64,000 nucleotides of DNA, taken from positions 62,001 to 126,000 of the forward strand of contig JAGAJP010000050.1 of NCBI GenBank assembly GCA_017626045.1, written 5' to 3'. Position numbers and translations under genes: made by a program. This document shows positions 27,726 through 36,154 of this stretch, piece by piece. The notes under the pieces are model-generated. The model did no database searches. It saw only the letters and a program-made list of their open reading frames with translations, and was not told where the DNA came from. Source of the DNA: Muribaculaceae bacterium. GTDB taxonomy: Bacteria > Bacteroidota > Bacteroidia > Bacteroidales > Muribaculaceae. The stretch's first letter is position 1. Each line of letters starts with the position of its first letter.

Positions 27726-29144
27726 ATGGTTAGAATCCTCAAAAATCATTTTTCAATTCTGTTTATGGCAGTCAGTATTGTCATAGCGGTGTCATCATGT
27801 GGCTCCCGCAAGCAGAAGATAGATATCGACGGAGTCCATGTGGAACTTCCCGACACAGTGAGGGTGGGCATGCTGAACTCCCCCACTACTTATTTCGACT
27901 ATCGTGGGACCCCGATGGGCTACGATTATGACATGATGGAGAAGTTTGCCAAGTCACAGGACATTCGTTTTGAGGTAGTGGTAGGCGGCACAGTGTCTGA
28001 AATGATCGACTGGCTCGAAAGCGGCACCATCGACATTCTTGCCAGTCCGGTGCCGGTGACTGCGGAGTTTCGTGAGAGGACACTTCTCTGCGGTCCCGGA
28101 ATGGTGAGCAGTCAGGTACTGGTGCAGAGGAAAGACAGCAATATGGTGACAGACGTGACCGAGCTTGTAGGGCGAGAAATCGATGTTCAGGACGATTCAC
28201 GGTATCTTTACAGGATGCGCAACCTGAACGAAGAGCTTGGAGGGGGAATATCTATCAGGACTTTAGACAGGGACACTGTGAGCGATGATGACCTAATGTC
28301 GATGGTGTGGAAGGGAGAGATTCCGATGACGGTGGTGGATTCCGACGTGGCAGAGGCGGCAGTGTCATATTATCCGGGTCTTGACATTTCGGTGAAAGTC
28401 AGTCTTGAGCAATATTCCCGCTGGGCAGTGTCATCACGCTCGGTCGGACTTGCCAAGGTGCTCGACATCTGGTTTGACGATGACGACAACGACATGTCGG
28501 AGATCTACAGCAAATATTACAGGCTTTCGAAAAATGCATTCATTGATGAATCTGTGGGGGGAATGGAAGATATCGGTAAACTCACATTCGCCGGTGGCCG
28601 AATCTCACCATACGACAATATCTTCAGGCAAGCAGCCGGGCAATATGGGCTTGATTGGCGACTAATAGCGGCGATAGCATACGTAGAGTCTCATTTCGAC
28701 AGCAAGGTCGAGAGTTGGGCGGGGGCGCTGGGCATTATGCAGGTAATGCCCCGGACTGCCCGGAGCATGGGATATTCTCCGGATGAGATGATGGATCCGG
28801 CGAAGTGTGTGGACGTGGCGGCAAAGACGCTTGTATCGCTCGACAAAATGATGTCGAAGAGAGTGACCGATTCCGATGAGCGAACCAATTTTATACTCGC
28901 AGCCTACAACTCCGGACCGGGACATATCAGTGACGCCATAGCCCTTGCGGAGAAATACGGACTTAATCCAGCGATCTGGGTCGGCAATGTGGAAGAGGGC
29001 ATAATGATGAAGTCAAAGCCGGCATTCTACCGAGACCCTGTTGTCAAAAACGGTTATTTCCGTGGACGCGAGACAGTTAATTTCGTCAAGAAGGTGCAGG
29101 GAGTATATTCGCTTTTCAAGCAAAAGGTATCGGAAGGAGCCTGA
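27726..29144 (+). CDS. MltF-like lytic transglycosylase lipoprotein with periplasmic-binding domain
   Basis: Cuts the MurNAc-GlcNAc bond of peptidoglycan to form 1,6-anhydro ends. The 472-residue protein has a lipoprotein signal (lipobox VSSC at about residue 25), a SBP_bac_3-like domain (about 40-280), and a C-terminal SLT domain (about 295-430) with the catalytic Glu in AYVESHFD, followed by the signature GALGIMQVMP and AAYNSGPGH. This is the domain order of MltF. The gene starts 5 bp after umuC stops. No further regulation can be read. Confidence 0.93.
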   Translation: MVRILKNHFSILFMAVSIVIAVSSCGSRKQKIDIDGVHVELPDTVRVGMLNSPTTYFDYRGTPMGYDYDMMEKFAKSQDIRFEVVVGGTVSEMIDWLESGTIDILASPVPVTAEFRERTLLCGPGMVSSQVLVQRKDSNMVTDVTELVGREIDVQDDSRYLYRMRNLNEELGGGISIRTLDRDTVSDDDLMSMVWKGEIPMTVVDSDVAEAAVSYYPGLDISVKVSLEQYSRWAVSSRSVGLAKVLDIWFDDDDNDMSEIYSKYYRLSKNAFIDESVGGMEDIGKLTFAGGRISPYDNIFRQAAGQYGLDWRLIAAIAYVESHFDSKVESWAGALGIMQVMPRTARSMGYSPDEMMDPAKCVDVAAKTLVSLDKMMSKRVTDSDERTNFILAAYNSGPGHISDAIALAEKYGLNPAIWVGNVEEGIMMKSKPAFYRDPVVKNGYFRGRETVNFVKKVQGVYSLFKQKVSEGA

Positions 29145-29222
29145 AAGAACCTCATGAAAGGTTTGTAAAACTTCAATATGTTATAAAACATATTCTGCAA
29201 GTGAAAAAAATCGGCTATAAAA

Positions 29223-29253
29223 TTTGCATTATGATATAAATTAGTTAAATTTG
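29223..29253 (+). promoter_or_regulatory. Bacteroidota promoter of serC-serA
   Basis: TTTG (29223-29226) and TAAATTTG (29246-29253) are 19 bp apart. It would give a leader of about 110 bases before the serC ATG at 29367. Confidence 0.7.
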
Positions 29254-29366
29254 CATCGGAGTAGCAATACTTATGTGAATTTCTAATTTTAAATCAAGCC
29301 AAGCCTCGAAACAGAGCGGTCATAAAGGCGGCGATGTGAGAGGTGAAGGCTATAAAACCAATAGAA

Positions 29367-30437
29367 ATGAAAAAACACAATTTCTATGCCGGCCCCTCAA
29401 TTCTGAGCCAGTACACCATTAAGAACACCGCCGATGCGATAATCGACTTCGACGGTATGGGTCTTTCGATTCTCGAGATCTCACACCGTAGCAAACAGTT
29501 TCAGGCAGTGGTAGACGAAGCCGTTGCTCTTGTGAAGGAACTGTTGGAAGTTCCCGACGGCTACAGCGTCCTGTTCCTGGGAGGCGGAGCAAGTCTGCAG
29601 TTCGCGATGGCGCCGATGAATTTCCTCAACAAGAAAGCAGCATATCTGGACACGGGCGTCTGGGCATCCAAGGCAATAAAGGAGGCAAAACTCTTTGGCG
29701 AGGTGGATGTGGTTGCATCCGGCAAGGATACGAAGTATACGGTCATTCCAAAGGACTGGACAGTGCCATCCGATGTGGACTATTTCCACTATACGTCGAA
29801 CAACACAATTTACGGTACCGAAATCCGCAAGGATCCGGAAGTCGGAGTGCCCATGATCTGTGACATGAGCTCGGATATTTTCTCACGTCCGGTAGATGTC
29901 AGCAAATATGACCTCATCTATGCTGGAGCTCAGAAGAACCTCGCGCCGTCGGGCGTGACGATCTGCATCGTGAAGGATTCCGCACTCGACAAGGTAACCC
30001 GCGTGATTCCCACCATGCTTAAATACAAGACTCATGTCGACAAGGGCTCGATGTTCAACACACCTCCGGTGCTTCCGATATTCGCCGCTCTTCAGACCCT
30101 CAGATATTACAAGAGCCTGGGCGGCATCCGCGAGATCGAAAAGATGGACATGGCAAAAGCAGCCAAGCTGTATGACGCTATCGACAATAGCAAGATGTTT
30201 GTTGCCACAGTTCAGAATAAGGAAGACCGCTCCATCATGAACGTATGCTTCGTGATGAAGCCGGAATATGCTGAGCTGGAAAAGGAATTCATCGAATTCG
30301 CCACCTCCAAGGGTATGGTCGGCATCAAGGGACACCGCGACGTCGGAGGCTTCAGGGCATCACTCTACAACGCACTTCCGATGGAATCGGTAGAAGCGCT
30401 CGTTGCATGCATGAAGGAATTTGAATCTCTTCACTGA
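29367..30437 (+). CDS. serC: Phosphoserine aminotransferase
   Basis: A PLP enzyme converting 3-phosphohydroxypyruvate to phosphoserine. The 356-residue protein begins [13 protein letters not shown], the family hallmark, with the [14 protein letters not shown] phosphate-binding loop and the PLP Lys in [13 protein letters not shown] chose the ATG at 29367 over a GTG at 29343 because the N-terminus [10 protein letters not shown] is conserved. The next gene, serA, starts 15 bp later, so the two steps of serine synthesis are co-transcribed from the promoter at 29223-29253. Confidence 0.97.
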   Translation: MKKHNFYAGPSILSQYTIKNTADAIIDFDGMGLSILEISHRSKQFQAVVDEAVALVKELLEVPDGYSVLFLGGGASLQFAMAPMNFLNKKAAYLDTGVWASKAIKEAKLFGEVDVVASGKDTKYTVIPKDWTVPSDVDYFHYTSNNTIYGTEIRKDPEVGVPMICDMSSDIFSRPVDVSKYDLIYAGAQKNLAPSGVTICIVKDSALDKVTRVIPTMLKYKTHVDKGSMFNTPPVLPIFAALQTLRYYKSLGGIREIEKMDMAKAAKLYDAIDNSKMFVATVQNKEDRSIMNVCFVMKPEYAELEKEFIEFATSKGMVGIKGHRDVGGFRASLYNALPMESVEALVACMKEFESLH

Positions 30438-30452
30438 TAAAATCGGAAAGTC

Positions 30453-31370
30453 ATGAAAATTCTTGTTTTCACAGAAAAGCCTTTCGCACCGAATGCGGTC
30501 AAGGCAATCGAGAATACAGTCAACGCCAGCGGCAATGAACTGGAACTTGTGGAGATGGGTACACGCGAAGACCTTCTGGCTTCGGTTAAAGACGCAGATG
30601 GTCTTATCGTTAGAAGCGACAAAATCGATGCAGCCGTAATGGATGCGGCTCCTCGCCTGAAAGTCATCGTAAGGGCCGGCGCCGGATATGACAACATAGA
30701 CCTTGACGCTGCCACCCAGCACAAGATCTGCGTCATGAACACACCGGGACAGAACTCCAATGCCGTTGCGGAACTGGTGTTCGGAATGGTAGTGATGATG
30801 TGTCGGAATCAGTATAACGGAAAGTCTGGAAGCGAGCTTAAGGGCAAGAACCTCGGAATATACGCTTTCGGACAGGTCGGACGCAATGTGGCTCGCATAG
30901 CCAAAGGTTTCGGCATGAACATCTCGGCGCTCGACAAGTTTGTTGACGACGCAGTTATGGAAGCAGAGGGAGTGAAGCCTATTCATGAAGTTGAGAGACT
31001 GTTCTCCGACAATGACTTCGTGTCGCTCCATATCCCGGCAACAGCCGAGACACGAGGCAGCATCGGCTATGACCTCGTGATGAAGATGCCTAAGGGTGGC
31101 GTTCTCGTCAACACAGCCCGTAAGGAAGTGATAGACGAGGCAGGTCTGATGAAGGCTCTTGAAGAGCGTCCTGACCTGCGTTATGTCAGCGACATCAAGC
31201 CCGACACGGCAGAGGAATTCGAAAAGAAGTTCGGAGCACGCGTTTTTTTCACACCCAAGAAAATGGGCGCTCAGACTGCCGAAGCCAACTTCAACGCCGG
31301 TGTTGCAGCCGCAGAGCAGGTGATTGCATATCTCAAAGACGGATGGAACAAGTATCAGGTGAACAGATAA
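30453..31370 (+). CDS. serA: D-3-phosphoglycerate dehydrogenase, short Lys-type
   Basis: Oxidises 3-phosphoglycerate with NAD. At 305 residues it is the minimal form without a C-terminal ACT regulatory domain. The Rossmann motif is AFGQVGRNVA, followed by TARKEV. The usual catalytic His of the D-2-hydroxyacid dehydrogenases (motif PHIGAST) is replaced: the sequence here is TPKKMGAQTAEAN, so a Lys takes the His position. Short PGDHs with Lys in this place are a known subgroup (including Entamoeba), so this is not a defect. It is the second gene of the serC-serA operon and ends at a strong terminator. Confidence 0.94.
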   Translation: MKILVFTEKPFAPNAVKAIENTVNASGNELELVEMGTREDLLASVKDADGLIVRSDKIDAAVMDAAPRLKVIVRAGAGYDNIDLDAATQHKICVMNTPGQNSNAVAELVFGMVVMMCRNQYNGKSGSELKGKNLGIYAFGQVGRNVARIAKGFGMNISALDKFVDDAVMEAEGVKPIHEVERLFSDNDFVSLHIPATAETRGSIGYDLVMKMPKGGVLVNTARKEVIDEAGLMKALEERPDLRYVSDIKPDTAEEFEKKFGARVFFTPKKMGAQTAEANFNAGVAAAEQVIAYLKDGWNKYQVNR

Positions 31371-31391
31371 GTACAACTTCATTATAATCAC

Positions 31392-31436
31392 GAGAGGGAG
31401 GACGTGTCGAAAAGATGCGTTCCCTCTCTTTTTTTT
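31392..31436 (+). terminator. Intrinsic terminator of serC-serA
   Basis: An 8-bp stem GAGAGGGA/TCCCTCTC followed by eight or more T residues. Its T run overlaps the -33 element of the next gene's promoter (31434-31437). Confidence 0.85.
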
Positions 31437-31465
31437 GCAGATATTCCCGACTTTTTGTAATTTTG
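31434..31465 (+). promoter_or_regulatory. Promoter of the DUF4924 gene, adjacent to its ATG
   Basis: TTTG (31434-31437) and TAATTTTG (31458-31465) are 20 bp apart, a full consensus match. The ATG begins at 31470, only four bases after the -7 element, so the transcript should start at or next to the start codon. Confidence 0.75.
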
Positions 31466-31469
31466 CATT

Positions 31470-32018
31470 ATGATTACAGCATCTCAGAAAAAGAAGGAAA
31501 ATATCGCCGAGTATCTGCTCTATATGTGGCAGATAGAAGATATAATAAGAGCCTACGGGCTTGATATCGACAAGATAAAGGAAAACATAATCGACAAGTA
31601 TGAGGGCGTGGATGAAGATACCAGGCGGTCGATGACCGAATGGTATGACTCCCTCATCGACATGATGCGTCGTGAGGATGTCAAGGAAAAGGGACATCTT
31701 CAGATTAATAAAAACGTTATCATTGCGCTTGACGACCTGAATGCCCGTCTTGTCAACGACCCCAAATATGCCACATATGCAGCGGAATATTATAAAATTC
31801 TTCCACTGATAGTTGAGATTCGCGCCAAGGCCGGTGAAAACAAATCGGGAGAGATAGAGACACTTTTCAATTTCCTCTACGGAATACTTATGCTGAGACT
31901 TCAGCATAAGGAAATATCACGCGACACACTTGACGCAGCGTCTAAAGTGTCGCATTTTCTGGGCACTCTCGCTCAATACTATAAGAAGGACTTTAACAAC
32001 GAGCTTGAACTACAGTGA
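31470..32018 (+). CDS. DUF4924 family protein
   Basis: A 182-residue helical cytosolic protein. The N-terminus MITASQKKKENIAEYLLYMWQIEDIIRA matches the Bacteroidota-only DUF4924 family and fixes the start. No catalytic motif is visible and no function is known. prfC begins 76 bp downstream in the same direction and may be co-transcribed. The promoter immediately before the ATG (31434-31465) predicts a leaderless mRNA. Confidence 0.88.
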   Translation: MITASQKKKENIAEYLLYMWQIEDIIRAYGLDIDKIKENIIDKYEGVDEDTRRSMTEWYDSLIDMMRREDVKEKGHLQINKNVIIALDDLNARLVNDPKYATYAAEYYKILPLIVEIRAKAGENKSGEIETLFNFLYGILMLRLQHKEISRDTLDAASKVSHFLGTLAQYYKKDFNNELELQ

Positions 32019-32094
32019 GGCTGTTTCCGTCTGAACAAAGGTATCAGTAGAAACGACTTCAACAAGCAGCAACAACATCGATAACAATTGATAT

Positions 32095-33678
32095 ATGTCT
32101 GAAGAACTGAACAAAGAAATAGCGAGAAGGCGCACATTCGCCATAATATCCCATCCTGACGCCGGCAAGACCACACTTACCGAGAAACTTCTGCTTTTCG
32201 GAGGCGCCATCCATGTGGCAGGGGCAGTCAAAAGCAACAAAATAAAGAAAACAGCGACCTCCGACTGGATGGAGATAGAAAAGCAGAGAGGCATTTCGGT
32301 TGCGACTTCCGTTATGGGCTTCAACTACAAGGACTATAAAATCAATATTCTCGACACTCCCGGACACCAGGATTTTGCAGAAGATACATTCCGTACGCTC
32401 ACTGCGGTTGATTCGGTAATCATAGTGGTGGATGTGGCTAAAGGTGTGGAGACTCAGACGCGTCGTCTGATGGAGGTCTGTCGCATGAGAAAAACCCCCG
32501 TGATTATCTTTGTCAATAAACTTGACCGAGAGGGACGAGATCCATTCGACATTCTCGATGAATTGGAGCAGGAACTGAAAATATCCGTACGCCCTCTTTC
32601 CTGGCCAATCAACATTGGTGAAAAGTTCAAAGGAGTCTATAATATTTATGAGCGTGGTCTTGATCTTTTTACACCCTCAAAACAGACTGTAAGCGAACGC
32701 ATTGAGATAGAAGACGTCAATTCTCCTGTTGTTGACGAACTTGTTGGCGATGATGATGCAGCCAAACTGAGGGAAGATCTCGAGCTTATAGAGGGTGTAT
32801 ACCCGGAGTTTGACAAAGAGGATTATCTACGCGGAGAGGTGGCTCCTGTGTTTTTCGGTTCGGCTCTGAATACTTTCGGCGTCAAGGAACTCCTTGACTG
32901 CTTCTGTGAGATTGCTCCCGCTCCCCTACCCATAGAGGCGGAGGAACGAAGGGTATGTCCGGAGGAAGAAAATTTTACAGGCTTTGTGTTTAAGATACAT
33001 GCCAACATGGACCCCAACCACCGCAGCTGTATCGCCTTTGTGAAAATCTGTAGTGGAAAATTCGAGAGGAATGTCAACTACAGGCATGTGCGTCACAATA
33101 AGATGATGAAGTTCTCGGCTCCAACCGCATTCATGGCTCAAAAGAAAAGCATAGTAGACGAAGCTTTTCCGGGCGACATTGTAGGTATTCCGGATACCGG
33201 CAATTTCAAGATAGGCGACACTCTGACCGCAGGGGAGGAACTACACTTCAAGGGACTTCCGTCGTTCTCGCCCGAGATGTTCAAATATCTCGAAAACGCA
33301 GACCCGATGAAAGCTAAGCAACTGGACAAGGGTATCAGCCAGCTGATGGATGAAGGTGTAGCTCAGATGTTTGTCAATCAGTTTAATGGAAGAAAGATTA
33401 TCGGAACTGTCGGGCAGTTGCAGTTTGAGGTCATCCAGTATCGACTCCTGCATGAGTATGGCGCTCAGTGCCGATGGGAACCAATCAGTCTTTACAAGGC
33501 ATGCTGGATTGAGAGTGATGATGAAGAAGCACTTGCTGCGTTTAAAAAACGCAAATATCAGTTTATGGCGAAAGACAAGGACGGACGCGACGTATTCATG
33601 GCAGACAGCGGTTATGTGCTTCAGATGGCACAGAGTGATTTCCCGAAGATCAAATTCCACTTTGCATCGGAGTACTGA
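32095..33678 (+). CDS. prfC: Peptide chain release factor 3 (RF3)
   Basis: A translational GTPase that recycles RF1/RF2 from the ribosome. The 527-residue protein has the P-loop HPDAGKTTLTEKLL, switch I RGISVATSVM, the DTPGHQDF motif and NKLD, followed by domains II and III with GRKIIGTVGQLQFEVIQYRL as in RF3. Length is typical. It follows the DUF4924 gene. Its 3' flank carries a set of inverted 17-bp repeats (33706-33807). Confidence 0.97.
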   Translation: MSEELNKEIARRRTFAIISHPDAGKTTLTEKLLLFGGAIHVAGAVKSNKIKKTATSDWMEIEKQRGISVATSVMGFNYKDYKINILDTPGHQDFAEDTFRTLTAVDSVIIVVDVAKGVETQTRRLMEVCRMRKTPVIIFVNKLDREGRDPFDILDELEQELKISVRPLSWPINIGEKFKGVYNIYERGLDLFTPSKQTVSERIEIEDVNSPVVDELVGDDDAAKLREDLELIEGVYPEFDKEDYLRGEVAPVFFGSALNTFGVKELLDCFCEIAPAPLPIEAEERRVCPEEENFTGFVFKIHANMDPNHRSCIAFVKICSGKFERNVNYRHVRHNKMMKFSAPTAFMAQKKSIVDEAFPGDIVGIPDTGNFKIGDTLTAGEELHFKGLPSFSPEMFKYLENADPMKAKQLDKGISQLMDEGVAQMFVNQFNGRKIIGTVGQLQFEVIQYRLLHEYGAQCRWEPISLYKACWIESDDEEALAAFKKRKYQFMAKDKDGRDVFMADSGYVLQMAQSDFPKIKFHFASEY

Positions 33679-33705
33679 GGGGCGCACGCAAATAGCACTC
33701 GAATA

Positions 33706-33807
33706 GCACTCAAATAGCATACATTTTGCTGTGGCTGCGGGGGATGCCGCGGTTTTTGAGGTGGCGTTTGTATGCTGTTTGAGTGTTGTCGTATGCTATA
33801 TGAGTGC
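33706..33807. repeat. Inverted 17-bp repeat family downstream of prfC
   Basis: GCACTCAAATAGCATAC at 33706-33722 has near-complementary copies at 33770-33785 (one mismatch) and 33791-33807 (one mismatch), and partial copies at about 33691-33705 and 33856-33875. The element can form alternative hairpins in the transcript. It is G/T-rich on the plus strand and shows no coding potential. It may be a REP-like intergenic repeat or an unusual terminator region. Confidence 0.6.
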
Positions 33808-33913
33808 GGCGGATTTGTTGCGCTTTTGGGATGTTTCCGGGATGGCGCAAAGCGGGGTATGCGTGCTATATGAGCCATAAATCGTGTGCCAGAGAAAAAA
33901 ATTAATCGTAAAA

Positions 33914-33945
33914 TTTGGATATAACTGACAACTGTATTAACTTTG
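33914..33945 (+). promoter_or_regulatory. Promoter of the thiamine operon
   Basis: TTTG (33914-33917) and TAACTTTG (33938-33945) are 20 bp apart, a full Bacteroidota consensus. The TPP riboswitch begins about 45 bases downstream. Confidence 0.78.
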
Positions 33946-33988
33946 CATAAAAATAAGGCATTTTCTGAAAATTGAGTGCCTTTAATAT

Positions 33989-34066
33989 ACTAAGGGGTGT
34001 CTTCTTGCAAGGAAGGCTGAGATCATACCCTATGAACTTGATGCGGATAATACCGACGAAAGGAAT
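33989..34066 (+). promoter_or_regulatory. TPP (THI-box) riboswitch
   Basis: The conserved elements of the thiamine pyrophosphate aptamer are present in order: GGGGTGTC, then GGCTGAGATCATACCC, then GAACTTGATGCGGATAATAC followed by CGACG. It ends about six bases before the thiS ATG, and its last segment GAAAGGAA would be the ribosome entry site. There is no room for a separate terminator hairpin, so control of translation is the likely mode. Confidence 0.92.
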
Positions 34067-34071
34067 GAATC

Positions 34072-34275
34072 ATGAAAATAATACTTAACGGGAAAGAGTA
34101 TTTCCCTGCCTGCGATACACTTACGGTTGCAGGACTGATTGACATCAACAGAATGCCGAGCACAGGAATTGCTGTGGCATTAAACAACAGGATTGTGAGA
34201 AAGTCTGACTGGGATGATACTCGGTTGGCTGACGGAGACCATGTCACCATTATAACCGCTGTGTGCGGGGGCTGA
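34072..34275 (+). CDS. thiS: Sulfur-carrier protein ThiS
   Basis: A 67-residue ubiquitin-like protein that carries sulfur as a C-terminal thiocarboxylate for thiazole synthesis. It ends in the required Gly-Gly (ITAVCGG). The fold-typical start MKIILNGKEYF is intact. It is the first gene of the operon, directly behind the TPP riboswitch. Its stop TGA overlaps the ATG of the next gene by one base, which suggests translational coupling. Confidence 0.93.
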   Translation: MKIILNGKEYFPACDTLTVAGLIDINRMPSTGIAVALNNRIVRKSDWDDTRLADGDHVTIITAVCGG

Positions 34276-35399
34276 TGAGACTGATTGCAATCACTCTTCC
34301 TTATCTCTATCAAGGGGAAGCTGATGACATCCGCATTCTTCTGAATCGCGGCTGGCATCGTGTACACATACGCAAACCGGACGCTTCCAAGGAAGAAGTT
34401 GCCGACCTTATAGGTAGTATACATCCCCGATATTACAGTCAAATCAGCATTCACGACCATTTCAATCTCGCGGAAAGGTTCGGACTCGGCGGCATTCATC
34501 TCAACAGACGCAATCCCATGGCACCCACAGCCTGGAAGGGGCTGGTGAGTCGAAGCTGCCATACTGTCAAAGAAACGATCGAATACCGAAACCTTGACTA
34601 TCTTACCTTGAGCCCGGTCTTCGACAGTATCTCAAAGCCGGGATACCTCGGACGCTATGATCTTGAAAGTCTGAAAACAACCGATCTATCTAAAGTCTAT
34701 GCCCTCGGTGGCGTGACGCGCAACAGTCTGCCGATATTGGAGGCAGCCGGGTTCGCCGGCGCGGCGATGCTGTCGGCGGCATGGCAAAAATATACAGAAA
34801 TGCTACAGTTTATCACACATACAGACAAGGGGCTGGAGGAAGCCCTTAGCGGAGGCTGCCGTTGGGTGCAACTAAGAATGAAAGACGTCTCCGATGAAAT
34901 ATTCCGTGAAATGGCAGAAAAGGTAATCCCGATATGCCGAAAATACGGAGCGATTTTGATTTTCGACGACCGGGTGAAACTCGCCAAAGAGATGAATGCC
35001 GACGGAGTTCACCTCGGCAAGGAAGACATGCCGCTGCAAGAAGCCCGAGCCATCCTCGGTCCCGCCGCCATTATCGGTGCAACCGCCAATACGGCGGAAG
35101 ACATGGAAAAAGCAGTGGAAGCCGGTGCCAATTATATAGGACTCGGACCGTTTCGGTTCACCACCACTAAGAAACGCCTCTCCCCCATTCTCGGCATTGA
35201 AGGATACCGCGTGCTAATGAGCCGATTTCACAAGAATGGATATAGCATACCGGTGGTGGCAATCGGAGGTATCTGCATCGATGATATCCCTGAACTCCGC
35301 GACACCGGTGTGGACGGTATAGCGGTATCCGGCACGATACTCAACTCCCTCGACATTGAGAAAACGACTGAAAAAATCATACAAAAATGGAAAAACTGA
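34275..35399 (+). CDS. thiE: Fused TenI-like/ThiE thiamine phosphate synthase
   Basis: A 374-residue protein made of two homologous TIM-barrel domains. The C-terminal one (about residues 180-374) has the ThiE features [29 protein letters not shown], the diphosphate loop [10 protein letters not shown] and VVAIGGI. It should couple the thiazole and pyrimidine phosphates. The N-terminal one (about 1-178) has matching but altered blocks ([49 protein letters not shown]) and lacks the Thr-x-Thr-Lys of ThiE; it resembles TenI, which aromatises the thiazole. Start is the ATG overlapping the thiS stop; an upstream GTG at 34263 is an alternative. thiG overlaps its end by 13 bp. Confidence 0.9.
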   Translation: MRLIAITLPYLYQGEADDIRILLNRGWHRVHIRKPDASKEEVADLIGSIHPRYYSQISIHDHFNLAERFGLGGIHLNRRNPMAPTAWKGLVSRSCHTVKETIEYRNLDYLTLSPVFDSISKPGYLGRYDLESLKTTDLSKVYALGGVTRNSLPILEAAGFAGAAMLSAAWQKYTEMLQFITHTDKGLEEALSGGCRWVQLRMKDVSDEIFREMAEKVIPICRKYGAILIFDDRVKLAKEMNADGVHLGKEDMPLQEARAILGPAAIIGATANTAEDMEKAVEAGANYIGLGPFRFTTTKKRLSPILGIEGYRVLMSRFHKNGYSIPVVAIGGICIDDIPELRDTGVDGIAVSGTILNSLDIEKTTEKIIQKWKN

Positions 35400-36154
35400 C
35401 TATTGGAGGACACGAGTTCTCAAGCCGGCTGTTTGTAGGCACCGGCAAATTCAGCAGCAATGCCATAATGAGCGACGCCATAGCTGCATCCGGCTCGCAG
35501 ATGGTGACCGTAGCCCTCAAGCGAATAGACACTGACAACCGTGAAGACGATATGCTCCGGCATATACTTCGGCCCGGGGTGCAGCTTCTGCCCAACACCT
35601 CCGGCGTTCGCAATGCGGAAGAGGCAATACTCGCCGCCCAACTCGCACGCGAAGCATTCGAGACAGACTTCATAAAACTGGAAATCCATCCAGACCCCAA
35701 ATACCTTCTCCCGGATCCTGTAGAGACCCTGAAGGCAACCGAGGCTCTCGCCAAAATGGGGTTCATTGTGCTCCCCTACATCCAGGCGGACCCTGTATTG
35801 TGCAAGCGGCTCGAGGAAGCGGGCACATCTGCTGTTATGCCACTTGGCGCTCCTATCGGGACCAATAAGGGGATAGTGGTGAAGGACATGCTCGAGATTA
35901 TAATTGCGGAAAGCCGCGTACCGGTAGTGATAGATGCCGGACTTGGCGCGCCATCCCATGCCGCAGAGGGGATGGAGATGGGCGCGGACGCAGTGCTCGT
36001 CAACACTGCGATAGCCGTTACGGGTGATCCGACAGCAATGGCGCGTGCATTTGCCAAGGCAGTAGAGGCAGGCCGGGAAGCATACGAAGCCGGTCTCGGC
36101 GGCAAATCCGACATGGCGGTTGCAAGCAGTCCACTAACTTCATTCCTGAGCTGA
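35387..36154 (+). CDS. thiG: Thiazole synthase ThiG
   Basis: Forms the thiazole phosphate from deoxyxylulose phosphate, dehydroglycine and ThiS thiocarboxylate. The 255-residue TIM-barrel starts [19 protein letters not shown]. The Schiff-base Lys lies in [17 protein letters not shown]. The phosphate-binding end [14 protein letters not shown] is conserved. It overlaps the previous gene by 13 bp and shares a TGATG overlap with thiH, so translation is coupled along the operon. Confidence 0.96.
   Translation: MEKLTIGGHEFSSRLFVGTGKFSSNAIMSDAIAASGSQMVTVALKRIDTDNREDDMLRHILRPGVQLLPNTSGVRNAEEAILAAQLAREAFETDFIKLEIHPDPKYLLPDPVETLKATEALAKMGFIVLPYIQADPVLCKRLEEAGTSAVMPLGAPIGTNKGIVVKDMLEIIIAESRVPVVIDAGLGAPSHAAEGMEMGADAVLVNTAIAVTGDPTAMARAFAKAVEAGREAYEAGLGGKSDMAVASSPLTSFLS

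Noticed and set aside
30360..31907. Long minus-strand open frame (515 codons) opposite serA and the DUF4924 gene
   Set aside because: It lies fully antisense to two recognisable genes and its protein is rich in His, Cys and Val runs with no domain; it is a shadow frame.
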